Positions 8,109-17,591 are shown, counted from the stretch's first letter. The stretch is DNA of 64,000 bases from Catenuloplanes atrovinosus (GCF_031458235.1 NZ_JAVDYB010000001.1:62001-126000); one strand, 5' to 3'. Numbers and translations: made by a program. The notes: generated by a model from the sequence alone, not told the origin.

Positions 8109-8195
8109 GACACGACTCCTATCCGCCGCCGCCGGCGGCTCGGTTGGTGAAACTACCGTACGGAAGTGCAGGTCCGTGTGCAGGAGGAGCGCAGG

Positions 8196-9149
8196 GTGAC
8201 TGAGGGGACGTCAGTGGCGAAGGACGGCGAGTTCGGGTTGATCGCCCGGGTCACCGCGCGACTCACCGCCGGGCCGACCTGTCTGCTGGGTCCCGGCGAC
8301 GACGCGGCGCTGGTCGCGGCGCCGGACGGGCGGGTCGTCGCCTCCACGGACGTGCTCGTCGACGGCCGCCACTTCCGGCGCGATTGGGGCAGCGGCACCG
8401 ACATCGGCCACCGCGCCGCCGCGGCGAACCTGGCCGACATCGCGGCGATGGGCGCGTATCCGACCGCGCTCCTGGTCGCCCTCTGCGCGCCGCCGGACCT
8501 GGACGCCGCCTGGGCCGAGGAGCTCGCGGACGGCCTCGCCGAGGAGGCGGAGTCGGTCGGCGCCAGCGTGGTCGGCGGCGACATGTCGGCCAGCCCGACG
8601 CTCACCGTCGCGGTCACCGCGCTCGGCGACATGCACGGCCTGCAACCGGTGCTGCGCAGCGGCGCGCGGCCGGGCGACATCGTGGCGATGGCCGGGCGGG
8701 TCGGGTTCGCGGGCGCGGGTTACACCGTGCTGTCGCGCGGCTTCCGCACGCCGAAGCTGCTGGTCGACGCGTACCGGCGGCCGCAGGTGCCGTACAAGCA
8801 GGGCCCGATCGCGAACCGGCTCGGCGCCACCTCGATGATCGATGTCTCGGACGGGCTGCTGGCCGACCTCGGGCACATCGCGGACGCCAGCAAGGTCGCG
8901 ATCGACGTGCACCGGGACGCGTTCGACCTGCCCGACCAGATGCGCGACGCGGCCACCGCGCTGGGCGTCGACCCGTACAGCTGGGTCCTCGGCGGCGGCG
9001 ACGACCACGCGCTCTGCGCGACGTTCCCGGCCGGGGTCGCGCTGCCGGAGGAGTGGCGCCGGGTGGGCACGGTCGCCGAGGGCGAGGGCGTCACGGTCGA
9101 CGGGCGGGCCTGGGAGGGCCGGCTCGGCTGGGACCATTTCAAGATCTAG
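8196..9149 (+). CDS. thiL: Thiamine-monophosphate kinase
   Basis: 317 residues, the usual ThiL size. Catalyses ATP-dependent phosphorylation of thiamine monophosphate to the diphosphate cofactor. Seen: LGPGDDAALV near the N-terminus (metal/ATP Asp pair), ASTDVLVDGRHFRRDW, VVGGDMS, MIDVSDGLLADLGHIA and LGGGDDHALCATF, all family motifs. GTG 8196 has AGGAGGAG 7 nt upstream; an earlier GTG (8166) lacks one. A copy of the dispersed repeat begins at the base after the stop. I see no TPP riboswitch in the short leader. Confidence 0.95.
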   Translation: MTEGTSVAKDGEFGLIARVTARLTAGPTCLLGPGDDAALVAAPDGRVVASTDVLVDGRHFRRDWGSGTDIGHRAAAANLADIAAMGAYPTALLVALCAPPDLDAAWAEELADGLAEEAESVGASVVGGDMSASPTLTVAVTALGDMHGLQPVLRSGARPGDIVAMAGRVGFAGAGYTVLSRGFRTPKLLVDAYRRPQVPYKQGPIANRLGATSMIDVSDGLLADLGHIADASKVAIDVHRDAFDLPDQMRDAATALGVDPYSWVLGGGDDHALCATFPAGVALPEEWRRVGTVAEGEGVTVDGRAWEGRLGWDHFKI

Positions 9150-9225
9150 ATTTCCCGCTTCCGGCCCGGTCGCGGCCCGCATGCTCCCGCGGGCACCGGT
9201 CGGCCGCGGGCGGCCTCCCTGCCGG
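9150..9225 (-). repeat. Dispersed intergenic repeat, copy B
   Basis: Begins at the base after the thiL stop. On the plus strand it reads ATTTCCCGCTTCCGG, later GCATGCTCCCGCGGGCACCGG split by no gap, and ends CTCCCTGCCGG. Subfamily with copies C and E. The GGGAAA end faces the thiL 3' end. Confidence 0.85.
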
Positions 9226-9344
9226 TCCCGCGGTGGGCCGGAAAACCCGGGCCCGTCGCGGGCCGTGGCCGAGGCGCTCGGCGACGTTCCGTAGCGCGAA
9301 TCTCATTTGGCTGTCGGCCTCTGGGTTTCGGCTGGTCGTGGTCG

Positions 9345-9358
9345 TACCCTCTCGGACT
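9345..9358 (+). promoter_or_regulatory. Candidate leaderless -10 for the GNAT gene
   Basis: TACCCT (9345-9350) lies 8 nt before the GTG start and there is no ribosome-binding site. No clear -35. Confidence 0.5.
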
Positions 9359-9820
9359 GTGAAGGACTTCGAGGTGCGATCGGTCCGGTACGACGAGCCG
9401 GAGGCCCAGACCGTCATGCGCGCGGCGCTGGCGGAGCTGGCCGTCCGCTACGGCGGCACCGGTGACGACACCCCGATGGACCCGGCCGAGTTCACCCCGC
9501 CGCGCGGCGACTTCGTGGTCGCGTTCCTGGGCGGCGAGCCGGTCGGCGGCGCGGGCTGGCGCGCGCACGGCGACGAGGACGCGGAGCTGAAGCGGATGTT
9601 CACGTCCGTGGCCGTGCGTGGCCGGGGGATCGGCCGCCGGGTGCTGGCCGCGGTGGAGGAGTCGGCGCGGGCACAGGGCCGCAGGCGGATGATCCTCGAA
9701 GTCGGCGATCTCCAGCCGGAGGCGATCGCGATGTACCACGCTTGCGGGTATGACCGGATCGAGAACTTCGGCTTCTACCGGAACGACCCGGGCTGCCTCT
9801 CCTTCGCCCGGGTCCTCTAG
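9359..9820 (+). CDS. GNAT-family N-acetyltransferase
   Basis: 153 residues. The acetyl-CoA pyrophosphate loop is VRGRGIGRRVLAAVE (R/QxxGxG/A motif A), followed by RMILEVGDLQPEAIAMYHACGYDRIENFGFY, the motif B region with the usual Tyr near the C-terminus. Start GTG 9359 (MKDFEVRSVRYDE) sits right behind a -10-like hexamer. The chitosanase frame opens inside its last 70 bp. Substrate unknown. Confidence 0.85.
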   Translation: MKDFEVRSVRYDEPEAQTVMRAALAELAVRYGGTGDDTPMDPAEFTPPRGDFVVAFLGGEPVGGAGWRAHGDEDAELKRMFTSVAVRGRGIGRRVLAAVEESARAQGRRRMILEVGDLQPEAIAMYHACGYDRIENFGFYRNDPGCLSFARVL

Positions 9821-10673
9821 CCGGACACTCCGCCGGCGGGCGCTCGCACCCGCGGTGGCCGCCGTGGTGCTGGCCGCGGCCGGGTTCACGCTGACCGGCC
9901 GGCCGACCCACGACCCCGCGGAGGCGAGGGCGGCGGTGCACCGGATGGGCGGTCTGCCCCGGCGGGACCTGGACCACCCCGCGAAGAAGGAGATCGCCAT
10001 GCGGCTGGTCTCCAGCGCGGAGAACTCGTCGCTGAACTGGCGCGCGCAGTACGGCTACATCGAGGACATCCGGGACGGCCGGGGCTACACCGGCGGCATC
10101 ATCGGCTTCACGAGCGGCACCGGCGACCTGCTGGCGGTCGTGCTCCGGTACACCGCGGCCCGGCCGGTGAACCCGCTGGCCCGCTACGTCCCCGCGCTGC
10201 GCCGGGTGATCGGCAGCGGCTCGCACGCCGGCCTGGACCCCGGGTTCCCGCGCGCCTGGCGGGCCGCCGCCGCCGACCCGCTGTTCCGCGCCGCGCAGGA
10301 CGCCACGCGGGACCGCGTCTACCTCAGCCCGGCGGTCGGGCAGGCCATGCGGGACGGGCTGCGCGCGCTGGGACAGTTCGCCTACTTCGACGCGATGGTC
10401 ATGCACGGCCCCGGCCCGGACCCGGCGAGCTTCGGCGGCATCCGCGCCGCCGCCATGCGCCGCGCCCGCACGCCGGCCCAGGGCGGTGCCGAGACCGCCT
10501 ACCTGCACGCCTTCCTGACCGCCCGCACCGCGGCCATGCGCCGGGAGGCGGCACACCGGGACACCAGCCGCGTCGACACCGCCCAGCGGGCCTTCCTGAA
10601 AGCCGGCAACCTCGACCTGAACCCACCACTGCGGTGGAGCGTCTACGGCGACCGCTACGCGATCATGCGCTAG
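9750..10673 (+). CDS. Secreted chitosanase, glycoside hydrolase family 46
   Basis: Up to 307 residues. Cleaves beta-1,4-linked glucosamine in chitosan outside the cell. Highly recognisable: KKEIAMRLVSSAENSSLNW carries the catalytic Glu (equivalent to Glu22 of Streptomyces N174 CsnA), and DIRDGRGYTGGIIGF carries the catalytic Asp (Asp40). Also present: RALGQFAYFDAMVMHGPG, ARTPAQGG, SRVDTAQRAFLKAGNLDLN. A signal peptide is visible (RRRALAPAVAAVVLAAAGF). The start is uncertain: ATG 9750 overlaps the GNAT gene by 71 bp; the next in-frame start (GTG 9855) would cut off the basic n-region. Its stop shares a CTAG with the convergent histidine kinase stop. Confidence 0.92.
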   Translation: MTGSRTSASTGTTRAASPSPGSSSRTLRRRALAPAVAAVVLAAAGFTLTGRPTHDPAEARAAVHRMGGLPRRDLDHPAKKEIAMRLVSSAENSSLNWRAQYGYIEDIRDGRGYTGGIIGFTSGTGDLLAVVLRYTAARPVNPLARYVPALRRVIGSGSHAGLDPGFPRAWRAAAADPLFRAAQDATRDRVYLSPAVGQAMRDGLRALGQFAYFDAMVMHGPGPDPASFGGIRAAAMRRARTPAQGGAETAYLHAFLTARTAAMRREAAHRDTSRVDTAQRAFLKAGNLDLNPPLRWSVYGDRYAIMR

Positions 10674-12874
10674 ACCGGGACGGACAGCACGTTCTCCACC
10701 GCGGTGATCAGCTCCTGCTTGCGGAACGGCTTCTGCAGCAGGACCGTGCCCGGGTCGAGGCTGCCCTTCTCGGTGAGCACCGGCGCGGCGTAGCCGGACA
10801 TGAACAGCACGGGCAGCCCGTCGCGGAACTCGCGCAGCTTCTCGGCCAGTTCCGTGCCGGACATCTCGGGCATCATGATGTCGGTGATCAGCAGGTCGAT
10901 GCTGCCGTCGTGAGCGCGCGCCCGGTCCAGCGCCTCGTGCCCGTCCGCGGCGATGAGCACGTCGTAGCCGGACTTGCCGAGCATCCGGCGGACCACCTCG
11001 CGCAGGTCCGGCTCGTCGTCGACGACCAGGATGGTGCGGCGGCCGTCCCGCTCCGCCCCGGCGCCCGCCACCGGGTCGCCGGTGCCGCGGCGCGGCTCCA
11101 GGACGTCGTCGGCGGGCAACATGATCACCACGGTGGTGCCCCGGCCCGGGTCGGACGCGATGTTGATCTCACCGCCGGCCGCGGTGACCATGCCGTGCGC
11201 CACGGCCAGGCCCATGCCGGCGAACGAGACCGGGTCCTTGGTGGTGTAGAACGGCTCGAACGCGCGCTCCAGCACCTCCGGGGGCATGCCGGTGCCGGTG
11301 TCGGTGACCCGGATCTTGACCTGGCGGCTGGGCCGCGCGCCCGGCACGCTCTTGGTGCACGGCTCGGCCGTGATGCTCAGCCGGCCGCCGTGCGGCATCG
11401 CGTCGCGCGCGTTGAGGGCCAGGTTGACCAGCGTCTGCTCCAACTGACCCGGGTCGACCACCACGGGCGGCAGGTCCTTGTGCGCGTTCGTGGTGATCGT
11501 GATGTCGTCGCCGATCGAGTGGGCGAGCAGCGCGTAGACGTCCGCCACGGTACGGGAGATGTCGTGCCGGACCGGCCGGGCCACCTCGCGCCGGCCGAAC
11601 GCGAGCAGCTGCCGGGCGTACTCGCTGGCCCGGTCCACGGTCTTGCGGATCTGCGCGATGTCGGTGAGTGCCTCACGCACGCTGGCGCCGGTGACCGGCC
11701 CGCTCAGCTCCTCGGCCACGAAGCCGGCGTGCGAGTCGATGATGGCCAGCAGGTTGTTGAAGTGGTGCGCGACGCCGCCCGCGAGCTGGCCCACGCTCTC
11801 CAGCCGCAGTGCCGCGTTCAGCTCCTGCTCCAGGCGGGTGCGCTCGGCCTCGGCCGCGATCCGGTCGGTGGTGTCCACCACGGTGGCCGAGATCAGCGTC
11901 TCGGAGCCGACGTCGATCGGGGACAGCGAGACCTCCGCCGGGAAGCGACTGCCGTCCTTCCGTACCCCGTGCAGGTCCTGCTCCTCGGCGCCGGAGCGGG
12001 GGATCAGGCGCTCGACCGGCAGGCCCAGCACCTCCTCCGCGCCGTAGCCGAACAGCCGCTCGGTCTCCGGGTTCACGAAGCGGATCAGGCCGTCCTCACC
12101 GATGCCGATGATGCCGATCGGCAGCGCGTTCAGCAGCCCGCGGAACATGCTCTGCGCCCGGTTCGTCTCGCCGATGTCCCGGGAGAAGCCGGCCGCCCCG
12201 ATGATGTGGCCGCGCGCGTCCGCGATCGGGGAGATGGTGGCCGCGACCGTGAGCAGCCGGCCGTCCTTGTGGCGGCGGACCGCGGAGAACATCTCGACGT
12301 GGCTGCCGGAGATGGTCCGGCGGAACCGCTCCTCCTCCAGCTCCTGCCCGTCCGGCGGGAACAGCACGCTGCGCGGGCGGCCCAGCATCTCCGCCGCGGT
12401 GTAGCCGTAGAGGCGCTCGGCCGCCGGGTTCCAGATGGTGACCATGCCGTCCCGGTCGGCCGCGATGATGGCGTCGTGCGAGGACCGGACCAGCGCGCCG
12501 ACCAGGTTGATCGCACCGGCCAGCTGGTCCTCCGCGCTCAGCCGGCGGATCGCGGCCGTGATGGTGAGCCCGTGCTCCTCCATGCTGCGCCACACCGTGA
12601 CCACCGCGGGGAAGACCGTGCCGTCCGCGCAGCGGCAGCTCAGCTCGAACCGGGAGGAGTCGTTGCCGATCGCGGCGCTCAGGTCGTGGCCGGGGCCGCT
12701 GAGCAGCCCGCCGGGCTCCGGGATGACGTCCTCCACCGGGCGCCCGAAGAGCTCGTGCGGGTGATATCCGAGGAGCGTGCGCGCGCCGTCACCGGCGTCG
12801 GTGATCCGGCCGTCCAGGGAGAGCGACAGCACGGCCTCGTCGCCGTCGGGATCGGTCGTTCCGCCCATCAGCAC
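10670..12874 (-). CDS. PAS-domain hybrid sensor histidine kinase / response regulator
   Basis: 734 residues, no membrane segment, so a cytoplasmic sensor. Order: PAS at about 10-110, PAS 125-240, PAS 245-340, HisKA with GGVAHHFNNLLA (phospho-acceptor His near 370), HATPase_c with N-box NLALNARDAMPHGG, G1 VTDTGTGMP and G2 GMGLAVAHG, then a C-terminal receiver at 613-734 with the phosphorylatable Asp in LLITDIMMPEMSG (about 665) and the Lys in LLQKPF. The CckA-like H-box variant and fused receiver suggest a phosphorelay, but no cognate regulator is adjacent. GTG 12874 or ATG 12868 could be the start. Stop overlaps the chitosanase stop by 4 nt. Confidence 0.92.
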   Translation of the reverse strand: MLMGGTTDPDGDEAVLSLSLDGRITDAGDGARTLLGYHPHELFGRPVEDVIPEPGGLLSGPGHDLSAAIGNDSSRFELSCRCADGTVFPAVVTVWRSMEEHGLTITAAIRRLSAEDQLAGAINLVGALVRSSHDAIIAADRDGMVTIWNPAAERLYGYTAAEMLGRPRSVLFPPDGQELEEERFRRTISGSHVEMFSAVRRHKDGRLLTVAATISPIADARGHIIGAAGFSRDIGETNRAQSMFRGLLNALPIGIIGIGEDGLIRFVNPETERLFGYGAEEVLGLPVERLIPRSGAEEQDLHGVRKDGSRFPAEVSLSPIDVGSETLISATVVDTTDRIAAEAERTRLEQELNAALRLESVGQLAGGVAHHFNNLLAIIDSHAGFVAEELSGPVTGASVREALTDIAQIRKTVDRASEYARQLLAFGRREVARPVRHDISRTVADVYALLAHSIGDDITITTNAHKDLPPVVVDPGQLEQTLVNLALNARDAMPHGGRLSITAEPCTKSVPGARPSRQVKIRVTDTGTGMPPEVLERAFEPFYTTKDPVSFAGMGLAVAHGMVTAAGGEINIASDPGRGTTVVIMLPADDVLEPRRGTGDPVAGAGAERDGRRTILVVDDEPDLREVVRRMLGKSGYDVLIAADGHEALDRARAHDGSIDLLITDIMMPEMSGTELAEKLREFRDGLPVLFMSGYAAPVLTEKGSLDPGTVLLQKPFRKQELITAVENVLSVPV

Positions 12875-12958
12875 CCCGCGCTCGTATCGCCGCAGCCAGT
12901 TCCCTCAGGATAGGGACGAAAAGCGAGCCGGTGAGGCGGAAAGCGCAGATAACGCGCA

Positions 12959-12995
12959 CGTACGCCCTGCCGCCGTGGGCGACAGGGCGTACGTC
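12959..12995 (-). terminator. Terminator hairpin downstream of rpmB
   Basis: ACGTACGCCCTG (12959-12970) and CAGGGCGTACGT (12984-12995) form a perfect 12-bp stem with a 13-nt loop, 17 bp past the rpmB stop. No T-run. Confidence 0.75.
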
Positions 12996-13011
12996 AAGCG
13001 AACCTATGTCG

Positions 13012-13203
13012 TTAGGCCCGGGTGACCTTGCCGGCCTTGATGCACGAGGTGCAGGCCTGGACCTTGCGGGTGTTACCGCCACCGGCCGGGGTGCGCACCG
13101 TCTGGATGTTCGGGTTCCAGCGGCGGTTGGTCCGCCGGTGCGAGTGGGACACGTTGTGGCCGAAGCCCGGCCCCTTGCCACAGACGTCGCAGACGCTTGC
13201 CAC
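13012..13203 (-). CDS. rpmB: Large-subunit ribosomal protein bL28
   Basis: 63 residues starting [20 protein letters not shown]. Two CxxC pairs (CDVC and CTSC) show the zinc-binding (C+) form, in contrast to the C- paralogue many actinobacteria keep for zinc starvation. GTG 13203 follows AGGAGA. It lies divergent from the fakA-like gene, the conserved actinobacterial arrangement. Confidence 0.97.
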   Translation of the reverse strand: MASVCDVCGKGPGFGHNVSHSHRRTNRRWNPNIQTVRTPAGGGNTRKVQACTSCIKAGKVTRA

Positions 13204-13431
13204 GGAAGTCTCCTGCTGTCGATCGATCGATGCTCGTCGCACGAGGTGACGCCATGTGCTGGCGTGACACCATGCGACAGTCCCGCGGCGCGGGCCGCAG
13301 ACGTGAGGTCACCCGCGCACGAGGCCTAGGCAACCCGACCAGGCTACCCGACGCGGGCCCCGACCAGCCAATCGGGTCCGAGGACCGTCCCGACCCGCGA
13401 AAGTGTCGGTGACCGACTATAGGCTTTTTCC
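13204..13431. promoter_or_regulatory. Divergent promoter region rpmB / fakA-like
   Basis: For the plus strand, TATAGGCT (TAGGCT at 13420-13425) ends 6 nt before GTG 13432 with no ribosome site, so the fakA-like mRNA is probably leaderless. I found no clear rpmB promoter. Confidence 0.55.
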
Positions 13432-15045
13432 GTGCTGGAGACCCTGGATGCGACGGTCGTGCGCCGCTGGTGCGGTGCCGGGCTGAGCGCGTTGCGGGCG
13501 CACCAGCGCGAGATCGACGAGCTGAACGTCTATCCGGTGCCCGACGGCGACACCGGGACCAACCTGGTGCTCACGCTCACCTCCGCGCAGCGCGCGCTCG
13601 CGCTCGACCTGGACAACTCGGCCGAGACCGGCCGCACCGCGCACGGCCACACGCTGCACCTGCTGGCCCGTGGCGCGCTGCTCGGCGCGCGCGGCAACTC
13701 CGGCGTGATCATCTCGCAGGTGCTGCGCGGCATGGCGGACACGCTGGCCGACGTGCCCGAGGTGCGCGGCCGGCAGCTGGCCGCGGCGCTGCGCGCGGCC
13801 ACCGCGGCGGCATACTCCGCGGTCGCCGAGCCGGTCGAGGGCACCGTGCTGTCCGTGCTCTCCGCGGCCGCGGACGGCGCGTCCCGGGCCGAGACCGACG
13901 ACGTGGCCGAGGTGGCGCGCGCCGCGTCCGCGTCCGCGTCGGTGGCACTGGCCCGCACGCCGGAGCAACTGCCGGTGCTGGCCCGGGCCGGCGTGGTGGA
14001 CGCCGGCGGGCGCGGGCTGTGCCTGCTGCTGGAGGCGCTGGCCGAGTCGTTCGACGGCGAGCCCGGCGAGGTCGAGGAGCCGCCGCCCGTCGCGTCGTCG
14101 CCGGTCCCGCGCCCACCCGCCGCGCCGCGCGAGACCGGCTCACCCGACTTCGCGTACGAGGTGCAGTACCTGCTGGACGCGGAGGAGGACGCGGTCGACC
14201 GGCTCAAGCGCACGCTGCGCGGGCTGGGCGACTCGCTGGTCGTGGTCGGCTCCGGCGGGCGTCCCCCGGTCTGGCACGTGCACGTCCACGTGAACGACGT
14301 GGGTGCCGCGATCGAGGCGGGCGTGGTCGCGGGCCGCCCGCACCAGATCACGGTCACCCGGTTCGCGGACCACGCCGCCGCGCTGCCCGCCCCGCGCGCC
14401 CGCGCCCGCGCGGCCGTGGTGATGGCGGACGGCCCCGGGCTCGCCGCGCTCTACACCGGCGAGGGCGCGATCGTGGTCGGCGACAACCCGTCGCCGCGCG
14501 AGCTGCTGGAGGCGATCTCGGCCAGCGGTGCCATGGAGGTCGTGCTGCTGCCGAACGACGGCGACACCCGCGCGGTCGCGGTCGCCGCCGCGCGCGAGGT
14601 GACCGGCCCGCGGGTCAGCGTGGTGCCGACCCGCTCGCCGGTGCAGACGCTGGCCGCGCTCGCGGTGCGCGACGACGCGCGCAGCTTCGAGGACGACGTG
14701 ATCGCGATGGCCGAGGCGGCCGGCGCGTGCCGCTGGGCCGAGGTGACGCGGGCCAGCCGGGAGGCGCTGACCATGGCCGGCCGCTGCCGGGCCGGCGACG
14801 TGCTGGGCCTGATCGAGGGCGAGGTCACGCTGATCGGGTCGCAGCTCACCGGCGTCGGCACCGAGCTGCTCGACCGGTTGCTCGGCGGCGGTGGCGAGCT
14901 GGTCACGCTGCTCTTCGGCGCGGACGCGCCGTCCGGGCTGGAGCCGGCGCTGCGCGCCCACCTGGCGGCCGCCTGGCCGTTCGTGGAGGTCCGCGGCTAC
15001 GACGGCGGTCAGCCCGTCTACCCCCTGCTGATCGGCGTGGAGTGA
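13432..15045 (+). CDS. DAK2-domain fatty-acid kinase-like protein (FakA/YloV family)
   Basis: 537 residues. The N-terminal DhaL/DAK2 nucleotide-binding domain carries ELNVYPVPDGDTGTNL and GARGNSGVIISQVLRG; a middle domain and a C-terminal FakA-type domain (VVLLPNDGDTRAVA, VVPTRSPVQTLAALAV) follow. In firmicutes FakA phosphorylates exogenous fatty acids bound to a FakB (DegV) partner; no FakB is in this window. It ends 4 bp before recG, so the two are co-transcribed, as in other actinobacteria. Confidence 0.9.
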   Translation: MLETLDATVVRRWCGAGLSALRAHQREIDELNVYPVPDGDTGTNLVLTLTSAQRALALDLDNSAETGRTAHGHTLHLLARGALLGARGNSGVIISQVLRGMADTLADVPEVRGRQLAAALRAATAAAYSAVAEPVEGTVLSVLSAAADGASRAETDDVAEVARAASASASVALARTPEQLPVLARAGVVDAGGRGLCLLLEALAESFDGEPGEVEEPPPVASSPVPRPPAAPRETGSPDFAYEVQYLLDAEEDAVDRLKRTLRGLGDSLVVVGSGGRPPVWHVHVHVNDVGAAIEAGVVAGRPHQITVTRFADHAAALPAPRARARAAVVMADGPGLAALYTGEGAIVVGDNPSPRELLEAISASGAMEVVLLPNDGDTRAVAVAAAREVTGPRVSVVPTRSPVQTLAALAVRDDARSFEDDVIAMAEAAGACRWAEVTRASREALTMAGRCRAGDVLGLIEGEVTLIGSQLTGVGTELLDRLLGGGGELVTLLFGADAPSGLEPALRAHLAAAWPFVEVRGYDGGQPVYPLLIGVE

Positions 15046-15049
15046 GCGC

Positions 15050-17233
15050 ATGACGGAGACGGCCGTCACGGTCGACACCCCCCTGGAGAAGGTCCTCGGC
15101 GCGAAGTCGGCGAAGCCGCTGGCCGACAAGCTCGGCCTGCACACCGCCGGTGACCTGCTCTACCACTTCCCCCGCCGGCACGACCAGCGCGGCGAGCACA
15201 CCGACATCCGCGGGCTGGAGGTCGGCGAGGACGTCACCGTCCTGGCCCAGGTCAAGCGCGCCGAGGTGCGCCCGATGCGGCAGCGCAAGGGCCAGCTGCT
15301 GGAGGTGCTGGTCGGCGACGACACCGGCAACACGATCTCGCTGACCTTCTTCAGCCAGGCGTGGCGGCAGCGCGACCTGCGGCCCGGCCGGTGGGGCATG
15401 TTCGCCGGCAAGGTCACCGAGTTCCGCGGCAAGCGGCAGCTCAACGGCCCGGAGTACATGCTGTTCGACGAGGAGTCCGAGGTCGAGATCGACGACTTCG
15501 CCGGCGCCTTCATCCCGGTCTACCCGGCCGCCGCCGCGGTGCCGACCTGGACCGTCGCGAAGGCGGTGGACGTGGTGCTCGGCGTGATCACCATGCCGGA
15601 GGACCCGCTGCCCTCCGCCGTGCGGGCCGAGCACGGGCTGATGAGCCTGGACCGCGCGCTCCGCGAGATCCACAAGCCGTCCGACGAGGCCGGGCTCTAC
15701 CGCGCCAAGCACCGCCTGAAGTGGGACGAGGCGTTCGCGGTGCAGCTCACGCTGGTCCAGCGGAAGGTGCGGGCCGCGTCCTGGCCGGCCCGCCCGCGCC
15801 CGCGCCGGGACGGCGGCCTGCTGGAGCGGTTCGACGCCGCGATGCCGTTCGAGCTGACCGAGGGCCAGGCCACGGTGGGCGAGGAGATCGCCGCCGACCT
15901 GAGCACGCCGCACCCGATGCACCGGCTGCTCCAGGGCGAGGTCGGCTCCGGCAAGACGCTGGTCGCGGTGCGCGCGATGCTCCAGGTGGTGGACGCGGGC
16001 GGCCAGGCCGTGCTGCTGGCGCCCACCGAGGTGCTGGCCGCGCAGCACTACCGCGGCATCGCGGAGCTGCTCGGCCCGCTCGGCCGCGCCGGCGAGCTGG
16101 ACTCCGACCCGGACGCCACCCGCCTCACGCTGATCACCGGCTCGCTCGGGGCGAAGGCGCGGCGCGCCGCGCTGGCCGAGGTCGCGTCCGGGCGGGCCGG
16201 CATCGTGGTCGGCACCCACGCGCTGCTCTACGAGGGCGTCGACTTCAAGGATCTCGGTCTGGTCGTGGTGGACGAGCAGCACCGGTTCGGCGTCGAGCAG
16301 CGGGACGCGCTGCGCGCCAGGGCCGCGCAGCCGCCGCACGTGCTGGTGATGACGGCCACGCCGATCCCGCGCACGGTCGCCATGACGGTCTTCGGCGACC
16401 TGGAGGTCTCCGTGCTGGCGCAGCTGCCGCGCGGCCGGTCGCCGATCGCGTCGCACGTGGTGCCGACCGCGGAGAAGCCCGCGTTCTTCGAGCGCGCCTG
16501 GCGGCGCATGCGCGAGGAGGTCGAGAAGGGCCATCAGGGGTACGTGGTGTGCCCGCGGATCGGCTCGGAGGACGGCGAGGACGACGTGGAGCCGCCCGGC
16601 GACGGCTCGGACGCGCGCCGGCCGCCGATCGCGGTGCTGGAGGTGGCGCCGATCCTGGCCGAGGACTACCTCAAGGGCCTGCGGATCGGCGTGCTGCACG
16701 GCAAGCTCCCGGCCGACGAGAAGGACGCGGTGATGCGCGCCTACGCGGCCGGTGACGTGGACGTGCTGATCGCCACCACCGTCATCGAGGTCGGCGTGAA
16801 CGTGCCCAACGCGACCGTCATGATCGTGCTGGACGCGGACCGGTTCGGCGTCTCTCAGTTGCACCAGTTGCGCGGCCGGGTCGGCCGGGGCAGCGCGCCC
16901 GGCCTGTGCCTGCTGGTCACGGACGCGCTGGAGGGCACGCCCGCGCGGGTCCGGCTGGACGCGGTCGCCTCCACCACGGACGGGTTCCGCCTGGCCGAGC
17001 TGGATCTGGAGCAGCGCCGCGAGGGCGACGTGCTGGGCGCCGCGCAGTCCGGCCGCCGCTCGCACCTGCGGCTGCTGTCGCTGCTCCGCGACCAGAAGCT
17101 GATCACGGAGGCCCGGGCGCAGGCGCTGGCGCTGGTCCGGGACGATCCGGAGCTGGACCGCCATCCGGCGCTGGCCGCGTCCGTCGCGGCGCTCGTCGAC
17201 GACGAGCGCGCCGAGTACCTGGAGAAGGGCTGA
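15050..17233 (+). CDS. recG: ATP-dependent DNA helicase RecG
   Basis: 727 residues. Reverses stalled replication forks and branch-migrates junctions. The N-terminal wedge/OB domain includes DLLYHFPRRHDQR and GKRQLNGPEY. The motor carries Walker A GEVGSGKT at about 297-304, DEQH at about 408, MTATPIPRT, and the C-terminal TTVIEVGVNVPNA and QLHQLRGRVGRG motifs. An acidic insertion EDGEDDVEPPGDGSD sits after VVCPRIGSE. Length and motif order are normal. Confidence 0.97.
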   Translation: MTETAVTVDTPLEKVLGAKSAKPLADKLGLHTAGDLLYHFPRRHDQRGEHTDIRGLEVGEDVTVLAQVKRAEVRPMRQRKGQLLEVLVGDDTGNTISLTFFSQAWRQRDLRPGRWGMFAGKVTEFRGKRQLNGPEYMLFDEESEVEIDDFAGAFIPVYPAAAAVPTWTVAKAVDVVLGVITMPEDPLPSAVRAEHGLMSLDRALREIHKPSDEAGLYRAKHRLKWDEAFAVQLTLVQRKVRAASWPARPRPRRDGGLLERFDAAMPFELTEGQATVGEEIAADLSTPHPMHRLLQGEVGSGKTLVAVRAMLQVVDAGGQAVLLAPTEVLAAQHYRGIAELLGPLGRAGELDSDPDATRLTLITGSLGAKARRAALAEVASGRAGIVVGTHALLYEGVDFKDLGLVVVDEQHRFGVEQRDALRARAAQPPHVLVMTATPIPRTVAMTVFGDLEVSVLAQLPRGRSPIASHVVPTAEKPAFFERAWRRMREEVEKGHQGYVVCPRIGSEDGEDDVEPPGDGSDARRPPIAVLEVAPILAEDYLKGLRIGVLHGKLPADEKDAVMRAYAAGDVDVLIATTVIEVGVNVPNATVMIVLDADRFGVSQLHQLRGRVGRGSAPGLCLLVTDALEGTPARVRLDAVASTTDGFRLAELDLEQRREGDVLGAAQSGRRSHLRLLSLLRDQKLITEARAQALALVRDDPELDRHPALAASVAALVDDERAEYLEKG

Positions 17234-17236
17234 CGC

Positions 17237-17575
17237 ATGATCCTGCACTTCTGCACCGCATCCGACTGGGCGGACGCGCAGCGCGCGGGGGAGTACACCG
17301 CGGACTCGCTGCGCACCGAGGGCTTCATCCACTGCTCGACGGCCGCACAGGTGCACATCCCCGCCACCATGCTGGCCAAGGGCCGCACCGACCTGGTGCT
17401 GCTGGAGATCGACGAGTCCCGGCTGCCGGAGCCGCCGCGCTGGGAGCCCGGGGAGGGGACGGACCTGACGTTCCCGCACGTCTACGGACCGATCCCGATC
17501 CACGCGGTGCTCGCGGTGCATCCGTACCCGCCGGAGCCGGACGGCTCCTTCGCACCGCCGACGGGGCTCGGATGA
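17237..17575 (+). CDS. DUF952 domain protein
   Basis: 112 residues. The family motifs are ILHFCTASDW at the start, TEGFIHCSTAAQV, and a DLTFPHVYGPI segment. The fold resembles ADP-ribosyltransferase-like proteins, but no activity is established. It sits between recG and rsmD in one transcription unit. Confidence 0.82.
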   Translation: MILHFCTASDWADAQRAGEYTADSLRTEGFIHCSTAAQVHIPATMLAKGRTDLVLLEIDESRLPEPPRWEPGEGTDLTFPHVYGPIPIHAVLAVHPYPPEPDGSFAPPTGLG

Positions 17576-17591
17576 GCCGGGAGGACGCGGC

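Noticed and set aside
8109-8195. TPP riboswitch before thiL
   Set aside because: The divergent gap is too short and lacks CUGAGA-type motifs.
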